A stretch of DNA of 37,693 nucleotides from Streptomyces sp. NRRL F-5123. GTDB lineage: Bacteria; Actinomycetota; Actinomycetes; Streptomycetales; Streptomycetaceae. The stretch spans positions 1 to 37,693 of the forward strand of contig NZ_JOHY01000063.1 of assembly GCF_000721495.1 (NCBI RefSeq), in the 5' to 3' direction. The position numbers and the translations under genes are program-made. Of the stretch, positions 15,661-23,174 are shown one piece after another. The stretch's first letter is position 1. The number at the start of each line of letters is the position of its first letter. A model generated the notes under the pieces. The model saw only the letters and a program-made list of their open reading frames with translations. It was not told the origin of the DNA and did not search any database.

Positions 15661-16137
15661 TTGAAGAGAATATCCACGTTGTTGGCGGCCGCTGCCCTGG
15701 CAGGAGGACTGCTGGCCGCGCCCGGCGCCGTCGCACAGGCCGCGCAGAGCGCGCCGTCGGTGGCCGCCGCCGCGGTGACCTACACCTTCGACCGGGACAT
15801 CTACCTGGCCGACGTCTCGAGCGGAACGGCCTACCTCCCCTACGACGGTCCGGCCACCATTGCGCTCGACGGCGGTTGGTACGACTGGACGTACACCATC
15901 GGTGGACTCAGCCAGTACCGCAGCATCTACCTCGCCGCGGGGAGCTACTCCATCCGCTGCTATCTGGAGGGCACCGGCTACGACCTTGGCAACTCCGCGG
16001 GCAACTACCAGGGCCGCTGCCAGCTCAAGAGCCTCTCGACCAATGACGTCGTCGCCCTTCCCTACGCGGGCCCGGACAAGTGGCACCTCGTCGCCGGAAC
16101 GCGCTACTGGTCGACGCGGCTGGCGCCCGCCTCCTGA
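15661..16137 (+). CDS. Small secreted protein, hypothetical
   Basis: A 158-residue protein reading LKRISTLLAAAALAGGLLAA from a TTG start at 15661. GAGGGGAAG lies 5-13 bases upstream and no ATG or GTG in this frame gives a signal peptide. The signal sequence probably ends near AQAAQSA. The mature part of about 125 residues is rich in Tyr, Gly and Ser, with short alternating beta-like segments and two Cys (SIRCYLEG and GRCQLK) that could form a disulfide. It is not recognised as a known family. It follows the ABC operon by 113 bases, with a hairpin between them, and is followed by another hairpin. Confidence 0.7.
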   Translation: MKRISTLLAAAALAGGLLAAPGAVAQAAQSAPSVAAAAVTYTFDRDIYLADVSSGTAYLPYDGPATIALDGGWYDWTYTIGGLSQYRSIYLAAGSYSIRCYLEGTGYDLGNSAGNYQGRCQLKSLSTNDVVALPYAGPDKWHLVAGTRYWSTRLAPAS

Positions 16138-16178
16138 GCCGGTCCGCCCCACCGTCACACACCGCTCCCCCCAGCCCC

Positions 16179-16213
16179 GCCGGGCGGCGGCGCTTCGGCG
16201 CTCTCCGCCCGGC
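16179..16213 (+). terminator. Hairpin downstream of the small secreted protein gene
   Basis: Outer arms GCCGGGCGG (16179-16187) and CCGCCCGGC (16205-16213) enclose an inner GGCGC/GCGC pairing with a TTCG loop. It starts 41 bases after the stop codon. No T-run. Confidence 0.55.
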
Positions 16214-16294
16214 CGGACTCCCCGTCGGCCGCGGCCGGAGCGCCCCGAAGTCGTCCAAGGGGCAACAAACTCACCCCTTCCGCGGATCGAGCTG

Positions 16295-16323
16295 TTTACA
16301 TGTACCTGATCTGCTGTTAGCTT
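16295..16323 (+). promoter_or_regulatory. Promoter of the LPMO gene
   Basis: TTTACA (16295-16300) and TAGCTT (16318-16323) with 17-base spacing place the RNA start near 16330, directly in front of the CebR-type operator. The stretch is AT-richer than its surroundings. Confidence 0.6.
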
Positions 16324-16330
16324 CACGCAA

Positions 16331-16344
16331 TGGGAGCGCTCCCA
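16331..16344. promoter_or_regulatory. CebR-type operator (cello-oligosaccharide response)
   Basis: TGGGAGCGCTCCCA is the perfect 14-bp palindrome known as the binding site of CebR, the LacI-family repressor of cellulose utilisation in Streptomyces, released by cello-oligosaccharides. It begins one base past the predicted transcription start. A second partial half-site (GTGCTCCCA) follows at 16347-16355. Confidence 0.88.
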
Positions 16345-16440
16345 TGGTGCTCCCATGTCACAGTTTCCCCCCACTCCGCCCCTGAGGACCCGGCTGCGGT
16401 GGACCACGGCCTCGGGGACGTCGCCGGAAAGGTCACCACT

Positions 16441-17592
16441 GTGAAAAAGAAGAGGCAGCTCTCTTTACTCGCCGTCCTGGCGACGCTGCTCTCGGCCCTC
16501 GGCATCGTCTTCCTGACGCAGGGCCAGGCCCAGGCGCACGGCGTCGCGATGATGCCCGGCTCCAGAACGTATCTGTGCTATCAGGACGCGAAGACCGCCT
16601 CGGGCGCGCTCCAGCCGACCAACCCGGCCTGTGCCGCGGCGGTCGCGCAGAGCGGCACGACGCCGCTCTACAACTGGTTCGCCGTCCTGGACTCGAACGC
16701 GGGCGGCAAGAACGTGGGCTACGTGCCCGACGGCACGATCTGCAGCGCGGGCAACAAGTCGCCGTACGACTTCTCCGCCTACAGCGCCGCCCGTGACGAC
16801 TGGCCCAAGACGCACCTGACGTCGGGTTCGACGATCCAGCTCCAGTACAGCAACTGGGCGCAGCACCCGGGCACCTTCCACGTCTACCTCACCAAGCCGG
16901 GCTGGTCCCCGACCACCCCGCTGGCGTGGGCGGACATGACCGAGATCAGCAGCACCACCAACCCGCCCGTCGTCGGCTCGCCCGGCACGGACGGCGGCCA
17001 CTACTACTGGGACCAGGCGCTGCCCGCGGGCCGCTCCGGCAACGCCATCCTGTTCATCCAGTGGGTCCGCTCGGACAGCAACGAGAACTTCTTCTCCTGC
17101 TCCGACATCGTCTTCGACGGTGGCAACGGTGAGGTGACGGGCATCCACAACGGGAGTGGCACGACCGGTGGCACCACCGGCGGCACCACGACCCCGCCCA
17201 CCACCCCGCCGACGACTCCCCCCACGACCCCGCCGACCACCCCGCCCACCTCCACGCCTCCGACCTCCATGCCGCCGGTCGACGGCAACTGCATGGCGCT
17301 CTACTCGGTGACGAGCTCCTGGAGCGGCGGTTTCCAGGGCCAGGTCGAAGTCATGAACCACGGCACATCCCCGTCCGGCCACTGGACCGTGAACTGGACA
17401 CTCGGCAACGGCACCACAATCACCCAGTTGTGGAACGGCGCCCTGACCACCAGCGGCACCAAGGTGACCGTGAAGGACGCCGGCTACAACGGCACGATCC
17501 CGGCGGACGGCAACACGACATTCGGCTTCACAGCGAATTCGTCGCAGAACATCAACACCCCGAACGGCTCCATCACCTGCTCCTTCTCCTGA
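16441..17592 (+). CDS. Secreted AA10 lytic polysaccharide monooxygenase with CBM2
   Basis: A copper enzyme that oxidatively cleaves crystalline cellulose (383 residues). The signal peptide (residues 1-32) ends in QAQA, leaving His33 as the N-terminal copper ligand (HGVAMMPGSRTYLCY). The second ligand is His142 in NWAQHPGTFHVYLTK. NFFSCSDIVF supplies the conserved axial aromatic region. A Thr/Pro linker follows at about residues 240-280, then a family 2 cellulose-binding module bounded by Cys284 and Cys380. The sequence strongly resembles the cellulose-active AA10 of S. coelicolor (CelS2 type). The GTG at 16441 has GGAAAGG upstream. Leu9 is encoded by TTA (16465-16467), the rare codon read by bldA tRNA. 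Transcription is probably CebR-controlled. Confidence 0.96.
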   Translation: MKKKRQLSLLAVLATLLSALGIVFLTQGQAQAHGVAMMPGSRTYLCYQDAKTASGALQPTNPACAAAVAQSGTTPLYNWFAVLDSNAGGKNVGYVPDGTICSAGNKSPYDFSAYSAARDDWPKTHLTSGSTIQLQYSNWAQHPGTFHVYLTKPGWSPTTPLAWADMTEISSTTNPPVVGSPGTDGGHYYWDQALPAGRSGNAILFIQWVRSDSNENFFSCSDIVFDGGNGEVTGIHNGSGTTGGTTGGTTTPPTTPPTTPPTTPPTTPPTSTPPTSMPPVDGNCMALYSVTSSWSGGFQGQVEVMNHGTSPSGHWTVNWTLGNGTTITQLWNGALTTSGTKVTVKDAGYNGTIPADGNTTFGFTANSSQNINTPNGSITCSFS

Positions 17593-17605
17593 TCGACGCA
17601 CCTGC

Positions 17606-17639
17606 GGCGGCCCCCGGGACCCACGTCCCGGGGGCCGCC
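17606..17639 (+). terminator. Strong terminator after the LPMO gene
   Basis: Perfect 15-bp arms beginning GGCGGCCCCCGGGAC, a 4-base CCAC loop, then CCCCTTT. It starts 13 bases after the stop codon. Confidence 0.85.
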
Positions 17640-17731
17640 CCCTTTGCACGCACCGGACGAAGGCGGCAGATCTTCACATACGGAATGCGGCGCGCACTCA
17701 ACGTCGACCCGGCTTCCCGCATCACCCATAC

Positions 17732-19153
17732 GTGCCCCCTTCACGAAGTACAGTTCCCCGCCCGCCGGTATGGCTGGTCCCCGTCCTGTGGACGTCGGCC
17801 CTCGGCCTGTGGGGGCTCTCCCGGCAGCACAGCATGTGGCGGGACGAGGCCGCGACCTGGCAGGCGGCCCAGCGCTCGCCCGAGGAACTGTGCGGCATGC
17901 TGCGCTCCGTCGACGTCGTGCACGGCCTCTACTACCTGCTGATGCACGAGCTGTTCGCCTGCTTCGGGGCGAGCACGACGACGCTGCGGCTGCCGTCGGT
18001 GCTGGCCATGGCGGTGGCCGCGGGCTGCGTGGCACTGCTCGGGCAGCGGCTGGCGAGCGCGCGGGCCGGCCTGGCTGCCGGCACGGTGTTCGGGCTGCTC
18101 CCGGCCGTGCAGTTCTACCTCCAGGAGGGCCGCCCGTACGCGATGGTCACCGCCGGGGCGGCGCTCGCGACACTGCTGCTGGTGACGCTCCTCCAGGGCC
18201 GCGGTGGCGCGGCGCGCTGGGCCGCGTACGGCGGGACGGTCGCGCTCTGCGGCCTGCTGAACTGGCTCTCCCTGCTGATGCTGCCCGCCCACGCGGCGAC
18301 CCTGCTGTGGACGCGGGCGGGGCGCGGCAGCGCGACGCCCTGGGCGGCGGCGTCCGCGGCGGCCACCGCCGCCGTGCTGCCGCTGATCCTCTACAGCCGT
18401 ACCCAGCAGCACCAGGTGGCGTGGATAGCGCCGCTGACCTGGTCGAAGCTGATCTCCCCGGCAGTGCTGCTGGCGATCGGCGCCCTCGCCGCCGCCGTGG
18501 TCCGCCCGAGCGCCGGGCGGCTGTCGGCGACGACGGCCGGACTGCCGCTGCTGGCGGCCCCCCAACTCGCCCTCCTGGCGATCTCCTTGTCCCACCCCCT
18601 CCACCTCGACCGGTACGTCGTCTTCAGTCTGTCGGGCCTGGCCCTGCTGATCGGAGCGGCCCTGGACGCGGCAGCCCGCGCGACCGCGCACCGGTGGCCG
18701 GTCCCGGTGGCCGTCACCGCCCTGACGCTGGCCCTCCTCCCGCAGTGCCTGGCCGAGCGCTCCCCGTCCAGCCGCGTGGACGATGTCCTGGCGGTCGCGG
18801 CCCACGTCCAGCGCCTGAAGTCGCCCGACGCGGCGGTCCTCTTCATCCCGTCCTGGCGCCGTGACACCGCCTACGGCTCCCCGGACGCCTTCGCGGGCCT
18901 GCACGACATCGCCCTGTCCGAGGGCCCGCTGGAGTCCGCGACCCTGGAGGGCGTGGAGGCGCCCCCCGCCCGGATCCGCACCGCGATGCTCGCCCAGCAC
19001 CGCATCCTCCTGGTCACGGACGCGGAATTCACCGCGGAGGCGAACGCGACAGCCCGCGACCGCACGAAGATGTCCGTGCTCCACTCGCACTTCACGAAGG
19101 TGGCCGACATCCGGACCCGCGGTCGCCCGTCCTGGTCTTCGAGCGCAATGTGA
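17732..19153 (+). CDS. GT-C-type membrane glycosyltransferase (GT39/ArnT-like)
   Basis: A 473-residue polytopic protein with about ten hydrophobic helices. The first extracytoplasmic loop has MWRDEAATWQAA, the acidic motif expected of polyprenyl-phosphate-dependent mannosyl/aminoarabinosyl-type transferases. The later FYLQEGRPYAMV matches the second conserved loop. A soluble C-terminal part of about 120 residues follows. It should move a sugar from a polyprenyl phosphate donor to a secreted acceptor; neither is known. The GTG start at 17732 has no ribosome binding site. The protein ends GRPSWSSSAM, whereas the neighbouring frame reads LVFERNV, a more natural ending for this family, so a one-base shift near 19131 is possible. 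Confidence 0.82.
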   Translation: MPPSRSTVPRPPVWLVPVLWTSALGLWGLSRQHSMWRDEAATWQAAQRSPEELCGMLRSVDVVHGLYYLLMHELFACFGASTTTLRLPSVLAMAVAAGCVALLGQRLASARAGLAAGTVFGLLPAVQFYLQEGRPYAMVTAGAALATLLLVTLLQGRGGAARWAAYGGTVALCGLLNWLSLLMLPAHAATLLWTRAGRGSATPWAAASAAATAAVLPLILYSRTQQHQVAWIAPLTWSKLISPAVLLAIGALAAAVVRPSAGRLSATTAGLPLLAAPQLALLAISLSHPLHLDRYVVFSLSGLALLIGAALDAAARATAHRWPVPVAVTALTLALLPQCLAERSPSSRVDDVLAVAAHVQRLKSPDAAVLFIPSWRRDTAYGSPDAFAGLHDIALSEGPLESATLEGVEAPPARIRTAMLAQHRILLVTDAEFTAEANATARDRTKMSVLHSHFTKVADIRTRGRPSWSSSAM

Positions 19154-19277
19154 AAAGGCCCCCGGATCCAGCCCACCAGGCGGCTTCCAGAGGCCTTCCC
19201 CATCCCTGGGTGGCCGACCTCGGCGGTCGAACTCCCCGTCCCGCGCCCCGGCGGGGAACGCTCCTCCACGAAACCCC

Positions 19278-19307
19278 TTGCGCAATGGTCAAGAAACGTT
19301 GACCATT
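19278..19307 (+). promoter_or_regulatory. Promoter with embedded operator for the ArsR/MFS operon
   Basis: AATGGTCAA (19284-19292) and TTGACCATT (19299-19307) are perfect 9-bp arms around GAAACG. A -35-like TTGCGC (19278-19283) and a -10-like ACCATT (19302-19307) are separated by 18 bases, so the operator fills the spacer and the -10. RNA would start near 19314, the A of the ATG, giving a leaderless message. The adjacent winged-helix regulator is the likely ligand. Confidence 0.7.
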
Positions 19308-19313
19308 GGAGCC

Positions 19314-19856
19314 ATGCCTACCGACGACGATCTCCCCGAGACCTTCCGCGTCACCACCGACGAGCAGTTGCGTGCCGTCTCGAACCTCACGCGGCACCGG
19401 ATCATGGCCGTCCTGCGGTTCGAGCCCGCGACGATCACGCAGATCGCCGAGCGGGTGGGGGTGGCGAAGGGGAGTTCCAGCTATCACGTGCGGCTGCTGG
19501 AGCGGGCGGGGCTGGTGAAGGTGGTGCGGACGCGGAAGGTGCGAGGAGTCACCGAGCGGTATTACGCGATGGCCGCGCGGTCGATCGAGCTGCCGGACCC
19601 GGGGGACGGGAGGGCGGACGTGCTGATGCGGCATGCGGTGGCGGACCTGGAGGCGTCGCCGGCGGACGGGGAGCGGCACGTGCGGATGGCGCATCTGCGG
19701 CTCACCGAGGAGCAGTTCGCGGAGCTGGGGGCGCGGCTGCAGGCGCTCGCGGACGAATACCGGGAGCTGTCCGACCCGGCGCTGCCGGACACCTCGCTCG
19801 TCTTCGCGCTGTTCCACCCGGGCAAGCCCGAGCAGGCCGGAGGAGATGCCAGGTGA
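19314..19856 (+). CDS. ArsR-like winged-helix transcriptional regulator
   Basis: A 180-residue protein. A winged helix-turn-helix at residues about 15-85 includes LTRHRIMAVLRFEPATITQI, AERVGVAKGSSSYHVRLLER and AGLVKVVRTRKVRGVTERYY. A helical C-terminal half follows (LRLTEEQFAELGARLQALAD), probably for dimerisation or ligand sensing. No Cys pair for metal binding is visible, so it is not a classic metal sensor. The perfect palindrome ending 6 bases before the ATG suggests autorepression. It overlaps the MFS gene by four bases (GTGA), so the two are coupled; the regulator probably controls the exporter in response to its substrate. Confidence 0.9.
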   Translation: MPTDDDLPETFRVTTDEQLRAVSNLTRHRIMAVLRFEPATITQIAERVGVAKGSSSYHVRLLERAGLVKVVRTRKVRGVTERYYAMAARSIELPDPGDGRADVLMRHAVADLEASPADGERHVRMAHLRLTEEQFAELGARLQALADEYRELSDPALPDTSLVFALFHPGKPEQAGGDAR

Positions 19857-21160
19857 CCTCGGACTCCCGTAAGGTGCCCGCCGGGTTCGGACGGCTGTGG
19901 ACGGCGCAAGGGGTGTCCTCGCTCGGGGACGGGGTGTCGCACGCCGCGCTGCCGCTGCTCGCGCTGGCGTTGACGCGGGATCCGATGGCGCTCGCCGTCG
20001 TCTCGGCGGCCGGGACACTGCCGTGGCTGCTCTTCGGGGTGCTCGGCGGGGCGCTGGTGGACCGCTGGGACCGGCGGCGCACGATGTGGGTCACGGACGT
20101 GGCGCGTGCGGTGCTGCTCGCGATACCGGCGGCCGCGGCCGCCTTCGACGTGCTGAGCATTCCGCTGCTCGCGGCCGTCGCCTTCCTGCTCGGTGTCGGC
20201 GGGCTCTTCTTCGACACGGCCTCCACCGCCTACCTGCCGGGTCTGCTCGGCCGCGACCCCGCGCTCCTGGAATACGCCAACTCCCGCCTGCGCGGCACCC
20301 AGACCGCCGCGTCCGGCTTCGCGGGGCCACCGGCGGGCAGCGCCCTGCTCGCGCTCGGGCGGGCGGCTCCGCTGCTCGCCGACGCAGTGTCGTTCGCACT
20401 CTCCGCGCTGCTCGTACGGTCGCTGCCCGCCGCGCCCCGGCCCGTCCCGCAGGCGCGCGAGTCGCTGCTGCGGCAGGCGCGGGCCGGTGCCTCGTACGTC
20501 TTCCGGGACCGGCTGCTGCTCGGGCTCGCGCTGCGGCCGGCAGTCGGCAACATCGCCTTCCTCGCCGTCGAGACCGTGCTCGCCCTCTTCGCGCACGACC
20601 GGCTCGGCGTCGGCGGCTTCGGCTTCGGCCTGCTCCTCACGGCGGAGGCCACCGGCGGCCTGCTGGGCGCGGGCACCGCGTCCTTCCTCGGCCGGCGGCT
20701 CGGCACCGGCACCGCGCTGACCTGCACGGCAACCGTCGAGGGGCTCGCCGTCCTGGGCCTTGCCGGCGCCCCGAACGCCTACGCCGCCGGCCTCGCGCTC
20801 GCCGTCTGCGGCGCGGGAATGGGCGCCACGATGGTGCTCGCCCCGTCCCTCCGGCAGGCGGTCGTCCCCGCCCACCTGATGGGCCGGGTCGCCTCCACCT
20901 CCCGCATGCTCGCCATGTGCGCCGCCCCCTTCGGCGCCTTCCTCGGCGGCTGGCTGGCCACCGCCTACGGCGTCCGCGCCCCGCTCTGCGCCGCCGCCGG
21001 CCTGCTGCTCGCCATGACCGCCGTCACGGCGACCATGACCGGCAACCGCCGGGTCGAGGCGGCGCTGCGTGCCGCCGCCGCGGCCGGGGGTGAAGCCGGG
21101 GACACGGCCGGGGACGGCGTCCGCTCGGCAACCCGGGAGCCTGTTGCGGAGACCGCCTAG
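19853..21160 (+). CDS. MFS transporter
   Basis: A 435-residue major facilitator with about 12 membrane segments. The conserved loop GALVDRWDRRRTMWVTD lies after helix 2, and LMGRVASTSRMLAMCAAPFGA in the second half is typical of the MFS_3/enterobactin-exporter-like group. It is probably a drug or metabolite exporter. The GTG start lies inside the regulator's last codons with GGAGGAG upstream. The C-terminus is an Ala/Gly-rich tail. The TAG stop overlaps the stop of the convergent peptidase E gene. Confidence 0.92.
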   Translation: MTSDSRKVPAGFGRLWTAQGVSSLGDGVSHAALPLLALALTRDPMALAVVSAAGTLPWLLFGVLGGALVDRWDRRRTMWVTDVARAVLLAIPAAAAAFDVLSIPLLAAVAFLLGVGGLFFDTASTAYLPGLLGRDPALLEYANSRLRGTQTAASGFAGPPAGSALLALGRAAPLLADAVSFALSALLVRSLPAAPRPVPQARESLLRQARAGASYVFRDRLLLGLALRPAVGNIAFLAVETVLALFAHDRLGVGGFGFGLLLTAEATGGLLGAGTASFLGRRLGTGTALTCTATVEGLAVLGLAGAPNAYAAGLALAVCGAGMGATMVLAPSLRQAVVPAHLMGRVASTSRMLAMCAAPFGAFLGGWLATAYGVRAPLCAAAGLLLAMTAVTATMTGNRRVEAALRAAAAAGGEAGDTAGDGVRSATREPVAETA

Positions 21161-21816
21161 CGGGTGAAGAGCTTCCAGCGCCCCTCGGAGACGACCTCGA
21201 CGGCTCCGTCGACGACCTTGAGGGCCGTCTCGTCGTCGATCGCGTACCCCGGGCAGGGCAGCCCGGCGGCCCAGCCGATCGCATCGGCCATCGAGTTCTC
21301 GGGCAGGAGGGGATGGTCCAGGTGCGGGAAGATCGCGAAATCGACCACTCCCAGGGCCTCGTCGCCGCCCGTCGGCGGCCTCCACCCGACGAACTCCTGG
21401 CCCACGCGGGGAGCCATCACCATGCTCCCCGCGCTGACGCCCACGCAGACCGCTTCCAGCGAGGGCAGAAGTTCCGCCAGCCCGGATTCGCGCATCCAGT
21501 GGCTGAGGTAGAGCGAGTCGCCGCCGGACAGCAGCAGGGCGTCGGCCTCCTGGACCCAGGGGACCCAGAGTTCCGGCCCGACGCTGGGCAGCGCCGTGAG
21601 CTCCAGCACGCCCAAGGACTTCCAGCCCACCTCCGACAAGGGTGTGCTGCTCTGCCCGGCGATCACCCGCCAGGCCGCGGCCGGACCGCTCATCGGATAC
21701 ACCGCGGTGGGTACGACGAGCGCGTTCGCTTCGGAGACCGGCTTTCCGAGGAGTTCGACCAGCGCGCCGTGGATGCTCGCGTTCTTGACGCCTGCCGAGG
21801 TGAGAAGAAGCTTCAT
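21157..21816 (-). CDS. Peptidase E-like serine hydrolase (S51, class I GATase-like fold)
   Basis: A 219-residue protein with the fold of aspartyl dipeptidase (PepE). The nucleophile Ser lies in CVGVSAGSMVMAP. Other family stretches are LLLTSAGVKN at the N-terminus, ADALLLSGGDSLYLSHW and FAIFPHLDHP, which carries the probable catalytic His. Such enzymes cut Asp-X dipeptides, but many paralogues have unknown substrates. The ATG is at 21816. Its stop codon shares bases with the MFS gene stop on the other strand (CTAG), so the two operons collide with no room for a terminator. Confidence 0.88.
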   Translation of the reverse strand: MKLLLTSAGVKNASIHGALVELLGKPVSEANALVVPTAVYPMSGPAAAWRVIAGQSSTPLSEVGWKSLGVLELTALPSVGPELWVPWVQEADALLLSGGDSLYLSHWMRESGLAELLPSLEAVCVGVSAGSMVMAPRVGQEFVGWRPPTGGDEALGVVDFAIFPHLDHPLLPENSMADAIGWAAGLPCPGYAIDDETALKVVDGAVEVVSEGRWKLFTR

Positions 21817-21867
21817 GGGGCCCTTTCGTGATCGGCGCGGTGCTCAGCAGCCTTGTGGGCCCTCACC

Positions 21868-22002
21868 CTAGGCGCGCGACCTGGCCCGCCTCCACGACGG
21901 TGACGTGATGGTGGCCGGGGGCGGGGCGTCGCCGCCGTACGCCCGGCAGGCGGCGACGGTGGGGGCCCACTCCGTGATCGGGCGGACCACCTCAAGTGCC
22001 AT
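21868..22002 (-). other. Possible small ORF or gene remnant
   Basis: From ATG 22002 the minus strand encodes 44 residues, MALEVVRPITEWAPTVAACR and so on. Nearly every codon ends in G or C, which is as expected for real coding DNA here. A shifted frame at the end reads HHHVTVVEAGQVARLG and stops at TGA, which looks like a plausible C-terminus. This may be a decayed gene with a frameshift. No family is recognised. Confidence 0.25.
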
Positions 22003-22066
22003 GGCCCCCCGGTTGCCGTCCCCCGCTGCCCCCCCCGCCGGGCGCCGTACGGCCGCTGTGCGGCTC

Positions 22067-22279
22067 TCAGGGGGTGATACGGACGACGAAGGCGATGATC
22101 GGCCGAACCACCGTGTCCGTGTTCTTCACGCCGACCGTCCAGCCGCCGGAACCGCCGTAGGAGGCGAGCACGAACGGTTCGGCGGGCCGGAACACCGGGG
22201 CGACGTGGAGCCGGGGTGTACGCCCGTCGCCCCTCAGGCCGTTCACGCGGGCCGCCCAGGGGCTGACCTTCCAGGTCAC
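22067..22279 (-). pseudogene. C-terminal remnant of a secreted-type protein
   Basis: A GTG at 22279 opens 70 codons with good codon use: VTWKVSPWAARVNGLRGDGR, then PVFRPAEPFVLASYGGSGGW and TVGVKNTDTVVRPIIAFVVR. The last 30 residues look like the end of small secreted streptomycete proteins (GGSGxW..V.N....PI.AFVVC). No signal peptide or upstream part is left, and the frame upstream becomes Arg/Pro filler overlapping the FMN reductase gene. It may be a truncated relic. A small real gene is not excluded. Confidence 0.4.
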
Positions 22280-22347
22280 GGCCCTGGCGCGCCGTACCGG
22301 CAACCGTGGCGGAGCGGCGGAGGCCCCCTGCGCCGCCGGAAAAGGGC

Positions 22348-22911
22348 TCACGCCGTGAAGAACCGCTTCGCCCGCAGCGCCGCGTCCTCGTCCTCCGTGA
22401 CCTGGCCGGGGCGGGTGGCGCTGGCCAGGAGGGTGCCGCGGAAGTCCATGCGCATGTAGCGGGCGGTCTTCTCCAGGGTGCCCACCAGGGCGTCGGCGTC
22501 GGAGTGGTCGGCGCCGGCGAGGGCGGTGACGCCCCACAGGCGGCGGCCGGCCATCCGGGAGCGGAAGTCGACGCCGGGGACGCGGAGCCAGCCGGACCAG
22601 TGGTCCAGATACTGCTTCGTCGGCGTCGAGAGGGAGTACCAGTAGAGGGGCGAGGCGACGACCAGGTCCGTCGCGTCGAGGGTCGCGTCCAGCAGGGTGC
22701 GGGCGTCGCCCGTGGGCTCGGGGTAGGAGCCGTCGCCGGAGTGGCGGATGTCGGTGAAGGCCGGGAGCGCCAGCTCCGCCAGCCGCACCCAGTGCTGCTC
22801 GGTGCCGGGCGGCAGCGCGGCCGCCGCCTGCTGCGCGAGCGCCTCGGTGTTGCCGCCCGCGCGGGTGCTGCCGAGGAGGAAGAGGAAGCGTCGCCCCGTA
22901 GAGTCATGCAT
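22348..22911 (-). CDS. NAD(P)H-dependent FMN reductase / flavodoxin-like oxidoreductase
   Basis: A 187-residue flavodoxin-fold protein. The phosphate-binding loop is FLLGSTRAGGNTEALAQQAA, followed by ATDLVVASPLYWYSLSTPTK (flavin-binding loop with Tyr/Trp) and KQYLDHWSGWLRVPG. It probably reduces flavins, quinones or azo compounds with NAD(P)H. Two in-frame ATGs are possible, 22917 and 22911. I prefer 22911 because the promoter TTGACG-N17-CAATAT would start RNA right there and no ribosome binding site is present. It is a monocistronic leftward gene. Confidence 0.88.
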   Translation of the reverse strand: MHDSTGRRFLFLLGSTRAGGNTEALAQQAAAALPPGTEQHWVRLAELALPAFTDIRHSGDGSYPEPTGDARTLLDATLDATDLVVASPLYWYSLSTPTKQYLDHWSGWLRVPGVDFRSRMAGRRLWGVTALAGADHSDADALVGTLEKTARYMRMDFRGTLLASATRPGQVTEDEDAALRAKRFFTA

Positions 22912-22917
22912 GTGCAT

Positions 22918-22946
22918 ATATTGCGTCCGCGCCTTACTGGCGTCAA
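22918..22946 (-). promoter_or_regulatory. Strong promoter giving a leaderless FMN reductase message
   Basis: On the minus strand TTGACG (22946-22941) is followed after 17 bases by CAATAT (22923-22918), the best sigma-HrdB-like match in this part of the window. Six bases later comes the ATG at 22911. Confidence 0.65.
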
Positions 22947-22989
22947 CCGGACCACGGGGGATCCGCGTCACACCCGCCGATGGGGGACA

Positions 22990-23025
22990 CCCGTGCGGCC
23001 CGGCGCCAGGACCGGGCCGCACGGG
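22990..23025 (-). terminator. Hairpin downstream of the acyltransferase gene
   Basis: A perfect 14-bp stem pairs 22990-23003 with 23012-23025 (arms CCCGTGCGGCCCGG and its complement) around an 8-base loop. It lies about 150 bases past the acyltransferase stop (minus strand), after the tandem repeat. No T-run. Confidence 0.6.
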
Positions 23026-23035
23026 CGGCCGGGGG

Positions 23036-23174
23036 AGCCCGGCGCGGCGGGTTCACGGGCGGCCACGCCGTCCACGCGCTGACGGCCCACCGTCCGGCGG
23101 CTCAGCCCGGCGCGGCGGGTTCGGAGGCGACCACGCGGCCCACGCGCCGACGGCTCACGGTCCGGTCCGGCGGC
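23036..23174. repeat. Imperfect tandem duplication (68-bp unit) at the end of the acyltransferase gene
   Basis: Units starting at 23036 and 23104 share AGCCCGGCGCGGCGGGTTC and CCGGCGGCTC ends with scattered differences. A third start of the same unit (TCAGCCCGGC) is the stop-codon region of the gene at 23175. The array appears to have grown from the 3' end of the coding sequence outward. Confidence 0.75.
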
